Source of the DNA: Oligoflexia bacterium
GTDB lineage: Bacteria > Bdellovibrionota > Bdellovibrionia > Bdellovibrionales > Bdellovibrionaceae
Reading direction: 5' to 3'
Length of the DNA stretch: 64,000 bases
Assembly: GCA_016861345.1 (NCBI GenBank)
Contig: BOLD01000003.1
Coordinates: 1 to 64,000, forward strand
Below are positions 9,778 to 18,696 of the stretch, one piece after another. Both the position numbers and the translations under genes were made by a program. Numbering within the stretch: the first letter of the stretch is position 1; each line of letters opens with the position of its first letter. The notes beneath the pieces were generated by a model. That model did not search any database. It had not been told where the DNA came from and saw only the letters and a program-made list of their open reading frames with translations.

Positions 9778-11846
9778 GCTACAGCTCCTTTAGATTTGAT
9801 TTGTGCGGGAAGCGTTAGACGGAATGTTGTTCCATTTTGGGGATGAGAACTAAGTAAAAATAGATCGCCTCCAACTGCGCGGATAAATCTTCTTGAAATA
9901 CTCAGACCAAGCCCAGTTCCTTCTTCTTTTGATTTTGTAGAGAATTGAGTTTCAAAAAGGCGTTTTTGATTCTCTTTTGAGATTCCTGATCCATTATCAT
10001 AAAAATCAACATTGATTTGTCCATTATTATAAGAAGAAGATATTCTTAAAATTCGACGATCAGAATCTTGAGAAGACTTTAGTGATTGAATCGAGTTACG
10101 TATAAGATTCGTTGCACACTGAATGAATTCATCTTTATCCACAAGAACAGTATCTTCCTCACTGACTTGATTGGTTAAAATTTGGATATTTGCTTCTTTG
10201 AGATGATCTCCCATAACTTTGAGTGAATCATTAATAAGACTTTGAAGACTATGGGGCTCTTTATTTCCTCGAACGTGAGAAAGCGATCTCATGCTTTGGA
10301 CTATTTTGCTAATTCTCTGGGTTTCACTTATTAGGAATTCGCTATCCTCGAGTACTTGGGCGCTCTTTAACTCTTGATTTTTTTGAATGCTCAACAAGTT
10401 TTCAAGATCTTCTTCGAAGAGATTTTGCTGAGGATGAAGCGTTGATTTTTGGGACCAGTTGGCAATCAACTGATTAAACCCTCCTTTTTTGTAGTCATTC
10501 ACCCAGGCGTTGAGAATATCAGAGAAGAGGAGAATTTCAGGATCTTTGTACATTTGATGACGTTTTTGAACGATCTGGAGTCGAGTCATCATACTGGTCA
10601 GAGGGTTGAGTACTTCGTGAGCAGCCCGAGCTGCAATTTCTCCTACAGAGGCGAGTCGTGTTGTCTGAATAAGAGCGTCCTGAGTCTCTTTGATAACTCG
10701 ATGTTGTTCTTCAAGTTGCTGGGTGCGATCTTTGACTTTTGCTTCAAGATCCCGATTAATTTCTTCAAGTTGATGTCGAGAATCCTGAAGATCTGCAATC
10801 ATTTGGTTGAATGATTTTGCTAATATTGAGGTTTCATCGTTACTCTTGACGAGAATTCGAGTTTCAAGCTCCCCGTGTGAAACTTTATTCATTCCATCAA
10901 CCAAAGTTTGAAGTGGTCGAGTGAGTGAGCGAGAGAAAAGAATCGCCGCGATAAGAGCAACTGTAGCTACAATTCCGGCAAAAAGAAATGATCTTCTAAG
11001 GAAAGAAGTCAGGGCGCCAAAAGCGACATCCTCGGAAATTGTTGAGAAGACATGTATAGTTCCATTTGCATTTTTTGCATAGGCACCCATCATGGGCTTC
11101 TCATCATCTTTGTAATGAAGGACCTCGGTTCTAATTTGTTTTGATTTTGCAATTTCAATCAGCTTTGATTGGAATTGCTTCATGTCCGATTCTGATTTTA
11201 GTCTTGAGTGAGCAAGTAAAGCGCCGGAGGCATCCGTGACAAAAATATCATTTAATTTAAGCTGTCCTTTTTCTGGTAAGATTCTGCGTGATTGCACAAG
11301 TGCTACTACCGCTGATTGAAATTTAACCTGCCCGCTTTTTGTTTCATGAACAACTGCTTTTGCAATACCTATCAGTGAGGGAACATTATCTTTGTGTATC
11401 AACCATATGGCAGACCCTTTTTCGAGAATTTCAGAAATAGGATATTGAATTTGATTTTCAAAGAAATCGGCATCAACTTCATAGGTCTCTAAAAATTTAT
11501 TTTGTGAGTAAGTTTTGATCACTTCATTTGTTGAGGTATTAATGGCAACAGCATGAGTAATGTCGGGATCGTTTTCAAAAATTTGGTTAATCACTAAATT
11601 CTGAGATGAAGTTGTTGATTGAGATGTGATCGCGAGAAGCTCTAATTTATCCTGTACAGTTTGAATATAGGAATCAATTTCGGATAATCGAGTGGTAACA
11701 ACGCTTTTATTCAAGTCAAAAACAAGTTCTGTTTTATCGCGCTTAAATGTGTAAACGGCCAGGCTCAGATAGGCCATTATGCAAATCATCAGCAGTGAGG
11801 ATATGAGAAGTAAAAACTTGTAGCGGATCGAAAACATGGTGTTCAA
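9774..11846 (-). CDS. membrane sensor histidine kinase with HAMP domain
   Basis: 690 residues. TM1 at about 11-33, a large periplasmic sensor region (about 34-285, Cache-like in size and position), TM2 at about 290-310, then a HAMP domain (RSLTRPLQTLVDGMNKVSHGELE), a coiled coil, an H-box (AARAAHEVLNPL, His near 410) and a catalytic domain with N-box NLIRNSIQSL, G1 FYDNGSGIS, F-box and G2 GTGLGLSI. There is an unusually long spacer between the H-box helix and the ATPase domain. It is the first gene of the operon kinase - receiver-kinase - receiver - glycine-rich protein. M4 is an alternative start. The 220 bases between this gene and the divergent thioredoxin-fold gene should hold both promoters. 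Confidence 0.93.
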   Translation of the reverse strand: MNTMFSIRYKFLLLISSLLMICIMAYLSLAVYTFKRDKTELVFDLNKSVVTTRLSEIDSYIQTVQDKLELLAITSQSTTSSQNLVINQIFENDPDITHAVAINTSTNEVIKTYSQNKFLETYEVDADFFENQIQYPISEILEKGSAIWLIHKDNVPSLIGIAKAVVHETKSGQVKFQSAVVALVQSRRILPEKGQLKLNDIFVTDASGALLAHSRLKSESDMKQFQSKLIEIAKSKQIRTEVLHYKDDEKPMMGAYAKNANGTIHVFSTISEDVAFGALTSFLRRSFLFAGIVATVALIAAILFSRSLTRPLQTLVDGMNKVSHGELETRILVKSNDETSILAKSFNQMIADLQDSRHQLEEINRDLEAKVKDRTQQLEEQHRVIKETQDALIQTTRLASVGEIAARAAHEVLNPLTSMMTRLQIVQKRHQMYKDPEILLFSDILNAWVNDYKKGGFNQLIANWSQKSTLHPQQNLFEEDLENLLSIQKNQELKSAQVLEDSEFLISETQRISKIVQSMRSLSHVRGNKEPHSLQSLINDSLKVMGDHLKEANIQILTNQVSEEDTVLVDKDEFIQCATNLIRNSIQSLKSSQDSDRRILRISSSYNNGQINVDFYDNGSGISKENQKRLFETQFSTKSKEEGTGLGLSISRRFIRAVGGDLFLLSSHPQNGTTFRLTLPAQIKSKGAVA

Positions 11847-12066
11847 TTATGCTCCCTGTTGTTATCTCTCGTCCTGAAAGTATGTTCTGTGTCTCATGTT
11901 GTTTCCTCAAATAAGTCACAAGCAGAACTGCCAATTCTGCCTTATTTTCGAATATCTATAGTCTACAGGGCGGGGTGTAAAATTTGTGTTTTTTTATGAA
12001 TTTGGATCATATTTATACAAGGTTGTGGTCAAATTGAGACCATTATCAATATGAGACAGAGGTTCT

Positions 12067-12558
12067 ATGAAAATCTTAACAAGATTGCTAATTGGATTTG
12101 CTATCAGTTATTCTACAATGTCAGCTCATGCAGAAACGATTCTTTCTGTCTTAAAAAGCGACTCAACTATCAAGCTGGCTACAAAAAATATTAAGTCTTC
12201 AGCGACACAACCTCGGAAACTCATTTTCTATTTCGCATCATGGTGTCAGTTCTGCAAAAAAGAATCTCCTGAGATCGAAAAGATCTTTCAAGAGTATTCA
12301 AAAGAGGTTGATGTGATCGGCATTTCTGGCGATGAAAAGCTCAGTGAAGTTGAATCTGTCGTGACAGGTTGGAGCTTAAGCTTTCCTGTGTATTGGGATT
12401 CAGAACACAATATGAAGCGATTTCTTAAAATTAAGAAAATCCCACGAATTATTTATTTGGATTCCAGTGGAAATGTGCTCCGCGATCAAACAGCGACGAC
12501 CGGAGCTACTGAGTTCTTTGACTTTGTTCAAACAGATTTAAAGAAAATCAAAAAATAA
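12067..12558 (+). CDS. TlpA-like secreted thioredoxin-fold protein
   Basis: 163 residues. A signal peptide ends at AHA (residues 20-22). The redox motif WCQFC (C60, C63) is preceded by the typical strand LIFYFASW, and the cis-Pro region IKKIPRIIYLD near residue 138 completes a thioredoxin fold. Likely a periplasmic thiol-disulfide reductase of the TlpA/ResA type. Its client is unknown; no cytochrome c biogenesis gene is adjacent. It converges with the acyl-CoA synthetase gene and overlaps its 3' end by 11 bases. Confidence 0.88.
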   Translation: MKILTRLLIGFAISYSTMSAHAETILSVLKSDSTIKLATKNIKSSATQPRKLIFYFASWCQFCKKESPEIEKIFQEYSKEVDVIGISGDEKLSEVESVVTGWSLSFPVYWDSEHNMKRFLKIKKIPRIIYLDSSGNVLRDQTATTGATEFFDFVQTDLKKIKK

Positions 12559-14608
12559 GTGAGGCTTCTTCAATCGAGGAAAAGGTCAGAAGACCTAAGC
12601 TCTTTAATGTCTCTCGATAGAGATCAAAGTTTGAGCCGGAATCGATAATAATACCGATTTGTTTGTTATATTTTTGACCAAGGGCAAAGACTTTTTGCCC
12701 AAAATCTCTGATCTTTTCTTGATCGTGGGTGTTGAGCCTTTGAGTGAGGGGAACAATCCCAAGCAAAAGAGTTTGGATTGGCGTTTGAAAAAAGGCATCT
12801 ATGCAATCAAGCCAGACCTCTTCAGAAGCCATTGGGGTCAGGTCAAGAGGATTTGCTGCTGTGACCAAACTTTGAAGATTGTGTTTTTCAATCTGAGTTT
12901 GAACTGATTTCAGTTCATCCGATGTCATTTGATAATGGGCATGCTTGGCAAAGTCTCCTGAACCGACGGATTCGTATCCTGCGTTTGTGATAAAGCCCCA
13001 GGAACTATTTTTTGTGTACTGAGGGTATTTTGCTAACCATTTCAATTTCACTGACCATTCGGTGAAAGATTGGCAGAGGGATACGTTGGGTAAGCTAAAT
13101 AGCGACTGAATGACGCCAAACTCTGTCATCATGGCCCCTGTGTGGCTTTGAGCAGCCTGGGCTCCAAGAGAACTTCGTCCACCTTTGTAGAGAACAAAGT
13201 TTTTCTTTGATTGCTTCATTTTTTGAGCTGTTCGGAGAGCCTCGTCGACATCAAAACCTTCAACATAAAGACCTAATGTTGTCAGTTCTGGATCTTGTTC
13301 AAATACATCAACCAAATCTGAAATTTTCAGATCCATTTTTGACCCAATAGAAATTGCATATTTGGGATGCAGTTCGAGATTTGAGCTGAATCGTGTAATC
13401 AGATAAGCCCCACTTTGACTGATCAAAGCCAGAGGGCTTTTGGGCTGATATTTTATTTCAAGTTTATCCTGAGGAATAAACATGGTGTTCAGTCCAAGTG
13501 GTGAAGAAATAAGTCCTAATCCATTTGGTCCGATAATGGTGGGGGTCCATTTTCCAGCTTCTCGGTGGACTTTTAAAGCGTGAAGAATTTGTTTCCCGAA
13601 GCCCTCGTGATCCGATCCATCCAGAATTCCGCCCGTGACGAGATAGAGATAGTCAGCACCTTTTCCCAGCTGAAGCAGGTTGTTGCAAAGTTCAAAAGTA
13701 TTTTTTGGGTTAATTCCAACAATAAGAAGATCAACAGGATTTGTTTCGAGCTCTGTATAGTCATTGATCACAAGGACTTCAGTTTGTGATCTTTTTGCGT
13801 TCTCAAGGATTATATTCGTTGGGGAATTTTGTCTTTTTGAAACGCCGATGATTCCTATTTTCTGAGGACGAAAGAGTTTCTGTAAAGATCGACAGGGAGC
13901 CTTTGAAGTGAGAGCCGATTTGGTTTCGACGACTCCAACTCCATCTAATGGAATAAATTCTCCTTGAGAATTCAGAACTAAGGGATTGATTTCAAGAAGT
14001 TGGATGGATTTTTCATCAAGGAGAGGCAAGAGACGGTAAATTTTTTGGACAAGGCTGTAAATTTCTTGTTCCTGAGTCAGGGCTTTTCCACCCCGAACTG
14101 TTCCAAGAATAATCTGAGAGATCAGATGATCTTTCATTTTTTTAAAAGTATCTTTTTCTGAGAATGCTTGAAGGGGTATATTGAGGGGAGGAATCTGGTG
14201 AGCCCAAAGTTCAGATTGGACTCCGCCAATTCCCCATAGAAGAATCCAGCCGCAGCTGTCATCGTGCTTTAAAGCAAAGAAAATCTCTGTTGGTAGAGAA
14301 GAGCTCTTTTGAAAAGAAATTTTCTCTAAAACTAGAGCATGGGCCCACTGATACGGCGAGGGAAGTTTTGATCTCATTTGATCAATGGTCTGAGCAGTTT
14401 GGGTGGTGTCGAAATTTTGAAATTGCACTAGACCCAAATCAGATTTGTGCCAGAGATCTGGTGCAAGTCCCTTCAGAACCACTTCTTGGCCTTGAGAAAA
14501 GGTTGTGGTCTTGATGTCTTGACCAGATTTTGCAATTTGAAACAGAGGGGTGCTGAAGCCTGCGGCCTTAAGAATATCATAGACCTCATTTTCCAGCATG
14601 AAGCTCAT
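12548..14608 (-). CDS. ADP-forming acyl-CoA synthetase (acetate-CoA ligase family)
   Basis: 686 residues. An ATP-grasp domain at the N-terminus (about 1-225; conserved ..VVLKGLAPDLWHKSDLGLV.. near 43-62) is followed by a CoA-binding Rossmann domain (KIGIIGVSK at about 252) and two succinyl-CoA-ligase-like domains (SPLALISQSGAYL near 390; SHTGAMM near 487). This fused beta-alpha order is known for NDP-forming acyl-CoA synthetases, which turn acyl-CoA + ADP + Pi into acid + CoA + ATP. The gene is translationally coupled (ATGA) to iorB, so the substrate is probably the aryl- or acyl-acetyl-CoA made by IorAB. This gives substrate-level ATP from amino-acid-derived 2-oxoacids. Confidence 0.88.
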   Translation of the reverse strand: MSFMLENEVYDILKAAGFSTPLFQIAKSGQDIKTTTFSQGQEVVLKGLAPDLWHKSDLGLVQFQNFDTTQTAQTIDQMRSKLPSPYQWAHALVLEKISFQKSSSLPTEIFFALKHDDSCGWILLWGIGGVQSELWAHQIPPLNIPLQAFSEKDTFKKMKDHLISQIILGTVRGGKALTQEQEIYSLVQKIYRLLPLLDEKSIQLLEINPLVLNSQGEFIPLDGVGVVETKSALTSKAPCRSLQKLFRPQKIGIIGVSKRQNSPTNIILENAKRSQTEVLVINDYTELETNPVDLLIVGINPKNTFELCNNLLQLGKGADYLYLVTGGILDGSDHEGFGKQILHALKVHREAGKWTPTIIGPNGLGLISSPLGLNTMFIPQDKLEIKYQPKSPLALISQSGAYLITRFSSNLELHPKYAISIGSKMDLKISDLVDVFEQDPELTTLGLYVEGFDVDEALRTAQKMKQSKKNFVLYKGGRSSLGAQAAQSHTGAMMTEFGVIQSLFSLPNVSLCQSFTEWSVKLKWLAKYPQYTKNSSWGFITNAGYESVGSGDFAKHAHYQMTSDELKSVQTQIEKHNLQSLVTAANPLDLTPMASEEVWLDCIDAFFQTPIQTLLLGIVPLTQRLNTHDQEKIRDFGQKVFALGQKYNKQIGIIIDSGSNFDLYRETLKSLGLLTFSSIEEASLIF

Positions 14609-15183
14609 AAGCTTGATCCTAGTTCAAAGGCCTTCCAGTTTTTATCAACAACAGATTGTCCCTTTGGTAAAAAGAGATCGGTGATCACAGTCTGCCAAGT
14701 GGATTTTTGAATGGGCAATCTTTGAGAAGCTATACCAAGTAAAATTGTGCCCAGTCCTTGCTTAAAACCAATTTGCTGAAGGAGGGGATCAGTATCAATC
14801 AAACGTGTTGGTAGTTTCTCCATTTTTTTCATCAGAAAGTCCAATTCTGGATATCCTGCAAAATTCTTCAGCTGGCTTTTTGTTGAGATGATCACGCCTT
14901 GGGCATTGAGATAGGAAACGTATCTCAAAGACTCAAGGGGTTCTGTTGCCACGATCATTTGAGCTGTGCCTTGAGTGATGATCGGACTTGAGACGGGAGT
15001 TTTTGAAAACTGCACGTGCGAGTTGACCATTCCGCCCCGTTGACTCATGCCATGAATTTCAGATTGAAGAATGTAATAGCCTTCTCGTCGTGCGGCTTCT
15101 AGAGTCAGTTGGGCCAGAGAGAGAACACCTTGTCCGCCGACTCCTGCAAAAATAATTGAGTAGTGTTGAGTTGGTGTTGTCAT
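14605..15183 (-). CDS. iorB: indolepyruvate oxidoreductase, beta subunit
   Basis: 192 residues from the chosen start. The family signature is clear: FAGVGGQGVLSLAQL near the N-terminus, SEIHGMSQRGG and VNSHVQFS. It is the gamma-type subunit of 2-oxoacid:ferredoxin oxidoreductases and partners IorA. A longer upstream reading frame exists, but the ATG at 15183 overlaps the iorA stop by four bases (ATGA) and begins just before the conserved strand, so this start is preferred. It sits in the operon iorA-iorB-acyl-CoA synthetase. Confidence 0.92.
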   Translation of the reverse strand: MTTPTQHYSIIFAGVGGQGVLSLAQLTLEAARREGYYILQSEIHGMSQRGGMVNSHVQFSKTPVSSPIITQGTAQMIVATEPLESLRYVSYLNAQGVIISTKSQLKNFAGYPELDFLMKKMEKLPTRLIDTDPLLQQIGFKQGLGTILLGIASQRLPIQKSTWQTVITDLFLPKGQSVVDKNWKAFELGSSL

Positions 15184-16802
15184 GCCTGAGCCTCGTCTTT
15201 TTGTTTTTTGAAGACACCTCGTTGTAAAGAGCGAACGCATTCGCGGCGGAAGAGAACAACAGAGGGTTCATCCTTCTTCAGAACTTCCATCAGGATTTCT
15301 GTATTTTTAGCTGTTTGAGATGGAAGGGGAGAAAGGACGTGAATATTTTCTTTTTTCATTCCAAGGCCAATCAGCATGCTTTCCAGTTCATCATGTCCCG
15401 TGCTCACTTGTTGTCCCGTCATGGCCACAACTCGGTTGTCCATGATGAGAAGATTGACATTTTTCTTGCTTCGAGCAAAGGGCACAAGACTGGTCAGGCC
15501 AGAATGAATAAAAGTTGAATCTCCGATGACTCCGATTGCGGGAGAGTAACCAGAATTCGCGGCCCCCAGAGTCATGCCAACAGAGGCACCCATTTCAACG
15601 CAGGTGTGGATCGAGAAGAAAGGTGATTGAGAACCCATGGTGTAGCAACCCACGTCACCGAATACGCGATGCCCTTTAAGCCCCAATTTTTCAAGAGCTT
15701 GGTTCAGGGATTGGTAAGCGTCCATGTGTCCGCATCCATCACAAAATCGAGGGGGACGAATGGGAAGATCGTCGATATTTTCAAAGGGAACTGGGATTTC
15801 AAATCCCAATGTCTGACGAATCACAAGTGGGTTGAGTTCGCCCGCAAAAGGAATCGTATGATCTCTTCGTCCATGGATTTTAGCCTTTTGACTGAGAAGG
15901 CGAGCTTTATCTTCAAGGTAAGGATAGCTTTCCTCAAAGACATAAATCTTATCACAGTGAGCGCTTAATTTTTTGATCAGTCCCTCGTCAAGCGGATAAG
16001 CCTTAACAACTAATTGTGAATAATTTTGAAGTTCAGGAACTTCAGAGGCCACTTGATCAAGATTCGCTTTGCCTTGACCGGCAAGGATGACTCCGATTTT
16101 TTCTGATTTCAGAGAGAGGAAATTTAAATCGCCAATTTGAGAAACGATTTTATCCATTTTCGTTCGGAGCTTTTCATATTGCTTACGAGCATAGGCGGGG
16201 ATCAAGATCCAGTTGTTCAGATCGGAATCTGGAACAATGCCTTTATTCGTCAGTGGCAAAGAGATGTGACGGTTGAGGACTCCGCGAGCATGTGAAAGAC
16301 GAGTGACCAAGCGAAAGAGAATGGGTAACTGCATTTTTTCTGAAATTTCAAAAGCCCGCGGAAGCAGATCATAGCACTCTTGAATGGTCGTGGGTTCAAA
16401 GCAGGGCACATTCGCAAAGTCTGCAAGAAATCGAGAGTCTTGCTCATTTTGACTTGAATGCATACCGGGATCATCGGCGACGAGCACGATCAGGCCGCCG
16501 TGAACTCCGGTCATTGCTGCGTTCACAAAAGGGTCCATGGCCACATTTAGTCCAACGTGCTTCATGGTGACCATGGCTCGCTTGCCTAAGTAGGAACTGC
16601 CAAGTCCCATTTCAAGAGCGACTTTTTCATTTGGAGCCCAAATTGCTTTTCGATTTGAATCTTCAGAAAAAAGTTCTTCGCCCTTTTCAAAGACCTCTGT
16701 TGAGGGAGTTCCTGGATACCCGTAAAGGGCTTGAACTCCGCAGTCAAATGCGGCCATCGCAACGGCCTCTGCCCCGAGGGCAAGGACTTGTTTTTCATTC
16801 AT
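15180..16802 (-). CDS. iorA: indolepyruvate oxidoreductase, alpha subunit, lacking ferredoxin domain
   Basis: 540 residues. An N-terminal pyrimidine-binding domain (ALYGYPGTPSTEVFE) and a C-terminal thiamine-diphosphate-binding domain (DGCGHMDAYQ; GDVGCYTMG; GVIGDSTFIHSG; DNRVVAMTG) identify the alpha subunit, which oxidatively decarboxylates arylpyruvates to aryl-acetyl-CoA. Classical IorA has a C-terminal domain with two [4Fe-4S] clusters. Here the protein ends soon after VVLFRRECVRSL, with no CxxCxxC motifs, so the electron-transfer domain is missing. The RBS is good (AAGGTGGGA before ATG). First gene of its operon, divergent from nnrS. Confidence 0.92.
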   Translation of the reverse strand: MNEKQVLALGAEAVAMAAFDCGVQALYGYPGTPSTEVFEKGEELFSEDSNRKAIWAPNEKVALEMGLGSSYLGKRAMVTMKHVGLNVAMDPFVNAAMTGVHGGLIVLVADDPGMHSSQNEQDSRFLADFANVPCFEPTTIQECYDLLPRAFEISEKMQLPILFRLVTRLSHARGVLNRHISLPLTNKGIVPDSDLNNWILIPAYARKQYEKLRTKMDKIVSQIGDLNFLSLKSEKIGVILAGQGKANLDQVASEVPELQNYSQLVVKAYPLDEGLIKKLSAHCDKIYVFEESYPYLEDKARLLSQKAKIHGRRDHTIPFAGELNPLVIRQTLGFEIPVPFENIDDLPIRPPRFCDGCGHMDAYQSLNQALEKLGLKGHRVFGDVGCYTMGSQSPFFSIHTCVEMGASVGMTLGAANSGYSPAIGVIGDSTFIHSGLTSLVPFARSKKNVNLLIMDNRVVAMTGQQVSTGHDELESMLIGLGMKKENIHVLSPLPSQTAKNTEILMEVLKKDEPSVVLFRRECVRSLQRGVFKKQKDEAQA

Positions 16803-16884
16803 AAAATCCCACCTTGATAATGCCGCACAAGAATATATGGTCGGAACTCAGTTTTGTAGAAAATCCTCTGTCTGTGGCGGGCCG

Positions 16885-16902
16885 TGTCTAATGGGGTAGA
16901 CA
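16885..16902. promoter_or_regulatory. inverted repeat in the iorA-nnrS intergenic region
   Basis: TGTCTA-6-TAGACA lies 30 bases before the nnrS start in the divergent spacer to iorA. A twofold-symmetric site here could bind a regulator of nnrS, iorA or both. It is short and may be chance; I see no FNR-type TTGAT-N4-ATCAA box. Confidence 0.3.
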
Positions 16903-16932
16903 TCGGAGGGATATTCACTAGACTAGAATGAA

Positions 16933-18027
16933 ATGAGTCGCTTTAAAAGTTTTGAGGTCTATCGTATTTTATTTCCCTTGGGAGTTCTTTTTGGACTCTT
17001 GGGTGGGCTTTTGGGCGGACTATTTGGGGAAGCGAAGCCCCAGCTGCACCGGCATTTGATGACTTTTGGGTTTTTGATAAATTTTGCGATGGGTTATTTA
17101 TTCACGGCCCTACCTCGAATGACAGGTCGGGGCCAGCCGGAAGAGGGAATCAAATTTTCACTTCTGACTTTGATTACCTTAAGTTCCATTTTTGTTTGGA
17201 TGAAGGACCCTACAATTTTTTATCTGAATCAAAGCTTGTTAGGTGTTTTGCTCATGATCTATCTTTTCACTCAGGTTCGAATTGATCAGGTTCGTGGATC
17301 GCACTGTTTTCTTTATCTCAGTGCTTTGATGATGATTTTTTCATCATTTTCTTTAGCAAGGCAGATTCCTCTTTTTACTTACTCTGCGCATTTGATTTTT
17401 CATGAAGGAATTATTTTGGCTCTGATTATTGGAGTGGGAACGCGAATGATTCCCACAATTCTTGGGCAGATGACCCTTGATCGCAAGGAATCAATTTCAA
17501 TACTGAATTATCCACAAATTTGGTGGGCCCTTGCCGGACTGTTTGGAGTGTCTTATTTTTTAGAAGATACGACATTTCAATTGTGGGGACACCTTTATCG
17601 GGCAATGCTAGTGTCCTTTATTGGTTTTCACTATTGGAAAATGCATCGACAGCCCATCAGACTGACTGCATTTTATTTCTTTATTTTAATTTCAATCTGG
17701 ATTCTGTGTCTGGGGGTTTGGCTTCAGGCGATAAAACTTTTTGATCCCATGATCTCAAGACATCTGATCTCCGTTAGCGGAATGGGACTTCTGACCCTGA
17801 TGATATCAGTGCGAATAGTACTTGGGCACGGAAACTATCCCCTCAGCCATATTGAAGAATCCAAAGATCTTTTCTGGATGGGATTATTTTGTCTTGTCGC
17901 TGCGGTGCTAAGATCATTCAGCTTTATTCCCCTTTATTGGGCAGCTGGGGCATGGCTGATCTCGCTCTTGTTCTGGATTAAGTTTTTATTTCCTAAAGTT
18001 CTAAAAATACAGGGACGGGGGTTTTGA
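16933..18027 (+). CDS. NnrS family membrane protein
   Basis: 364 residues with about ten to twelve hydrophobic segments over the whole length. Family features are the N-terminal glycine-rich helix, HRHLMTFGFLINFAMGYLFTALPRMTGR (about residues 37-64), a central HEGIILALIIGVGTRMIP and HLISVSGMGLLTLMI. NnrS proteins are haem- and copper-containing membrane proteins linked to protection from nitric oxide. The stop overlaps the start of a hemerythrin-like gene by one base (TGATG), supporting a shared job in NO or oxygen chemistry. Confidence 0.9.
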   Translation: MSRFKSFEVYRILFPLGVLFGLLGGLLGGLFGEAKPQLHRHLMTFGFLINFAMGYLFTALPRMTGRGQPEEGIKFSLLTLITLSSIFVWMKDPTIFYLNQSLLGVLLMIYLFTQVRIDQVRGSHCFLYLSALMMIFSSFSLARQIPLFTYSAHLIFHEGIILALIIGVGTRMIPTILGQMTLDRKESISILNYPQIWWALAGLFGVSYFLEDTTFQLWGHLYRAMLVSFIGFHYWKMHRQPIRLTAFYFFILISIWILCLGVWLQAIKLFDPMISRHLISVSGMGLLTLMISVRIVLGHGNYPLSHIEESKDLFWMGLFCLVAAVLRSFSFIPLYWAAGAWLISLLFWIKFLFPKVLKIQGRGF

Positions 18028-18692
18028 TGAATATCTTGACTCATTTTTCAGAGGAACATCGTCAGATTGCACAGGGGTTAACTGTTCTTAATGTCATATG
18101 CAATCAGATGCTCAAAAAAAATTCGCCATCACAAGCAGATATGGAAAATCTTTTTTATTTTTTTCGCACTTTTGTAGAGGAAAATCACCACGGCAGCGAA
18201 GAGGATATTCTTTTTAACAAAGCTGGTGATCTTGACATGGTTCGCGAAGGTGGACCGATGTGCACAGCCTTTATGGGGCATCGAATGGAGTTTGATCTCG
18301 TGGGTAGGGCCAGTCATCGGTTGCAGGGGTATCAATATTCAACGACGGAAAAATCAAAAAAAGATATTCTTCAAAAGTTGTACACGAAAAATCATCCTTT
18401 GATTATGCCGCTTGAGGAGCATCTGATCTCAACAGATTTGCTCAATGCTCTTGAAAAAGAAAAAGACCCTGAAAAATTCTATATGCTGGCGCAGGATTAC
18501 ATTTCGATCACAGAGTCCCATTCGCGTAAAGAAGACGAATGTCTTTTTGTTTTGCTATCGCAATTGTTTACATTGGCTCAACTTGAGCAGATGTACCAGG
18601 AATATCTAGAGAGAAAAAATAGGCCAGATGGCCGAGTTGAAAAAGCTCTTCAGATTTTAAATGAACTCAGCTTGAAGTACAAAAGATCTTAA
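18027..18692 (+). CDS. hemerythrin-like (HHE) protein
   Basis: 221 residues from ATG 18027; a TTG two codons' worth earlier (18024) is possible but less likely. The helical bundle carries the histidines and carboxylates of the HHE family: LTHFSEEHRQI near the N-terminus, ENHHGSEEDILF near 53-64, GHRMEFD near 85, and TESHSRKEDECLF near 168. Such proteins bind a di-iron centre and are often involved in NO or oxygen handling, like RIC/YtfE. Coupling to nnrS by a one-base overlap supports a nitrosative-stress role. It converges with the antiporter gene. Confidence 0.85.
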   Translation: MNILTHFSEEHRQIAQGLTVLNVICNQMLKKNSPSQADMENLFYFFRTFVEENHHGSEEDILFNKAGDLDMVREGGPMCTAFMGHRMEFDLVGRASHRLQGYQYSTTEKSKKDILQKLYTKNHPLIMPLEEHLISTDLLNALEKEKDPEKFYMLAQDYISITESHSRKEDECLFVLLSQLFTLAQLEQMYQEYLERKNRPDGRVEKALQILNELSLKYKRS

Positions 18693-18696
18693 TCCA

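Noticed and set aside
15184-15240. Longer iorB start
   Set aside because: It would overlap iorA by 60 bases; the ATGA start at 15183 is coupled and precedes the conserved fold.
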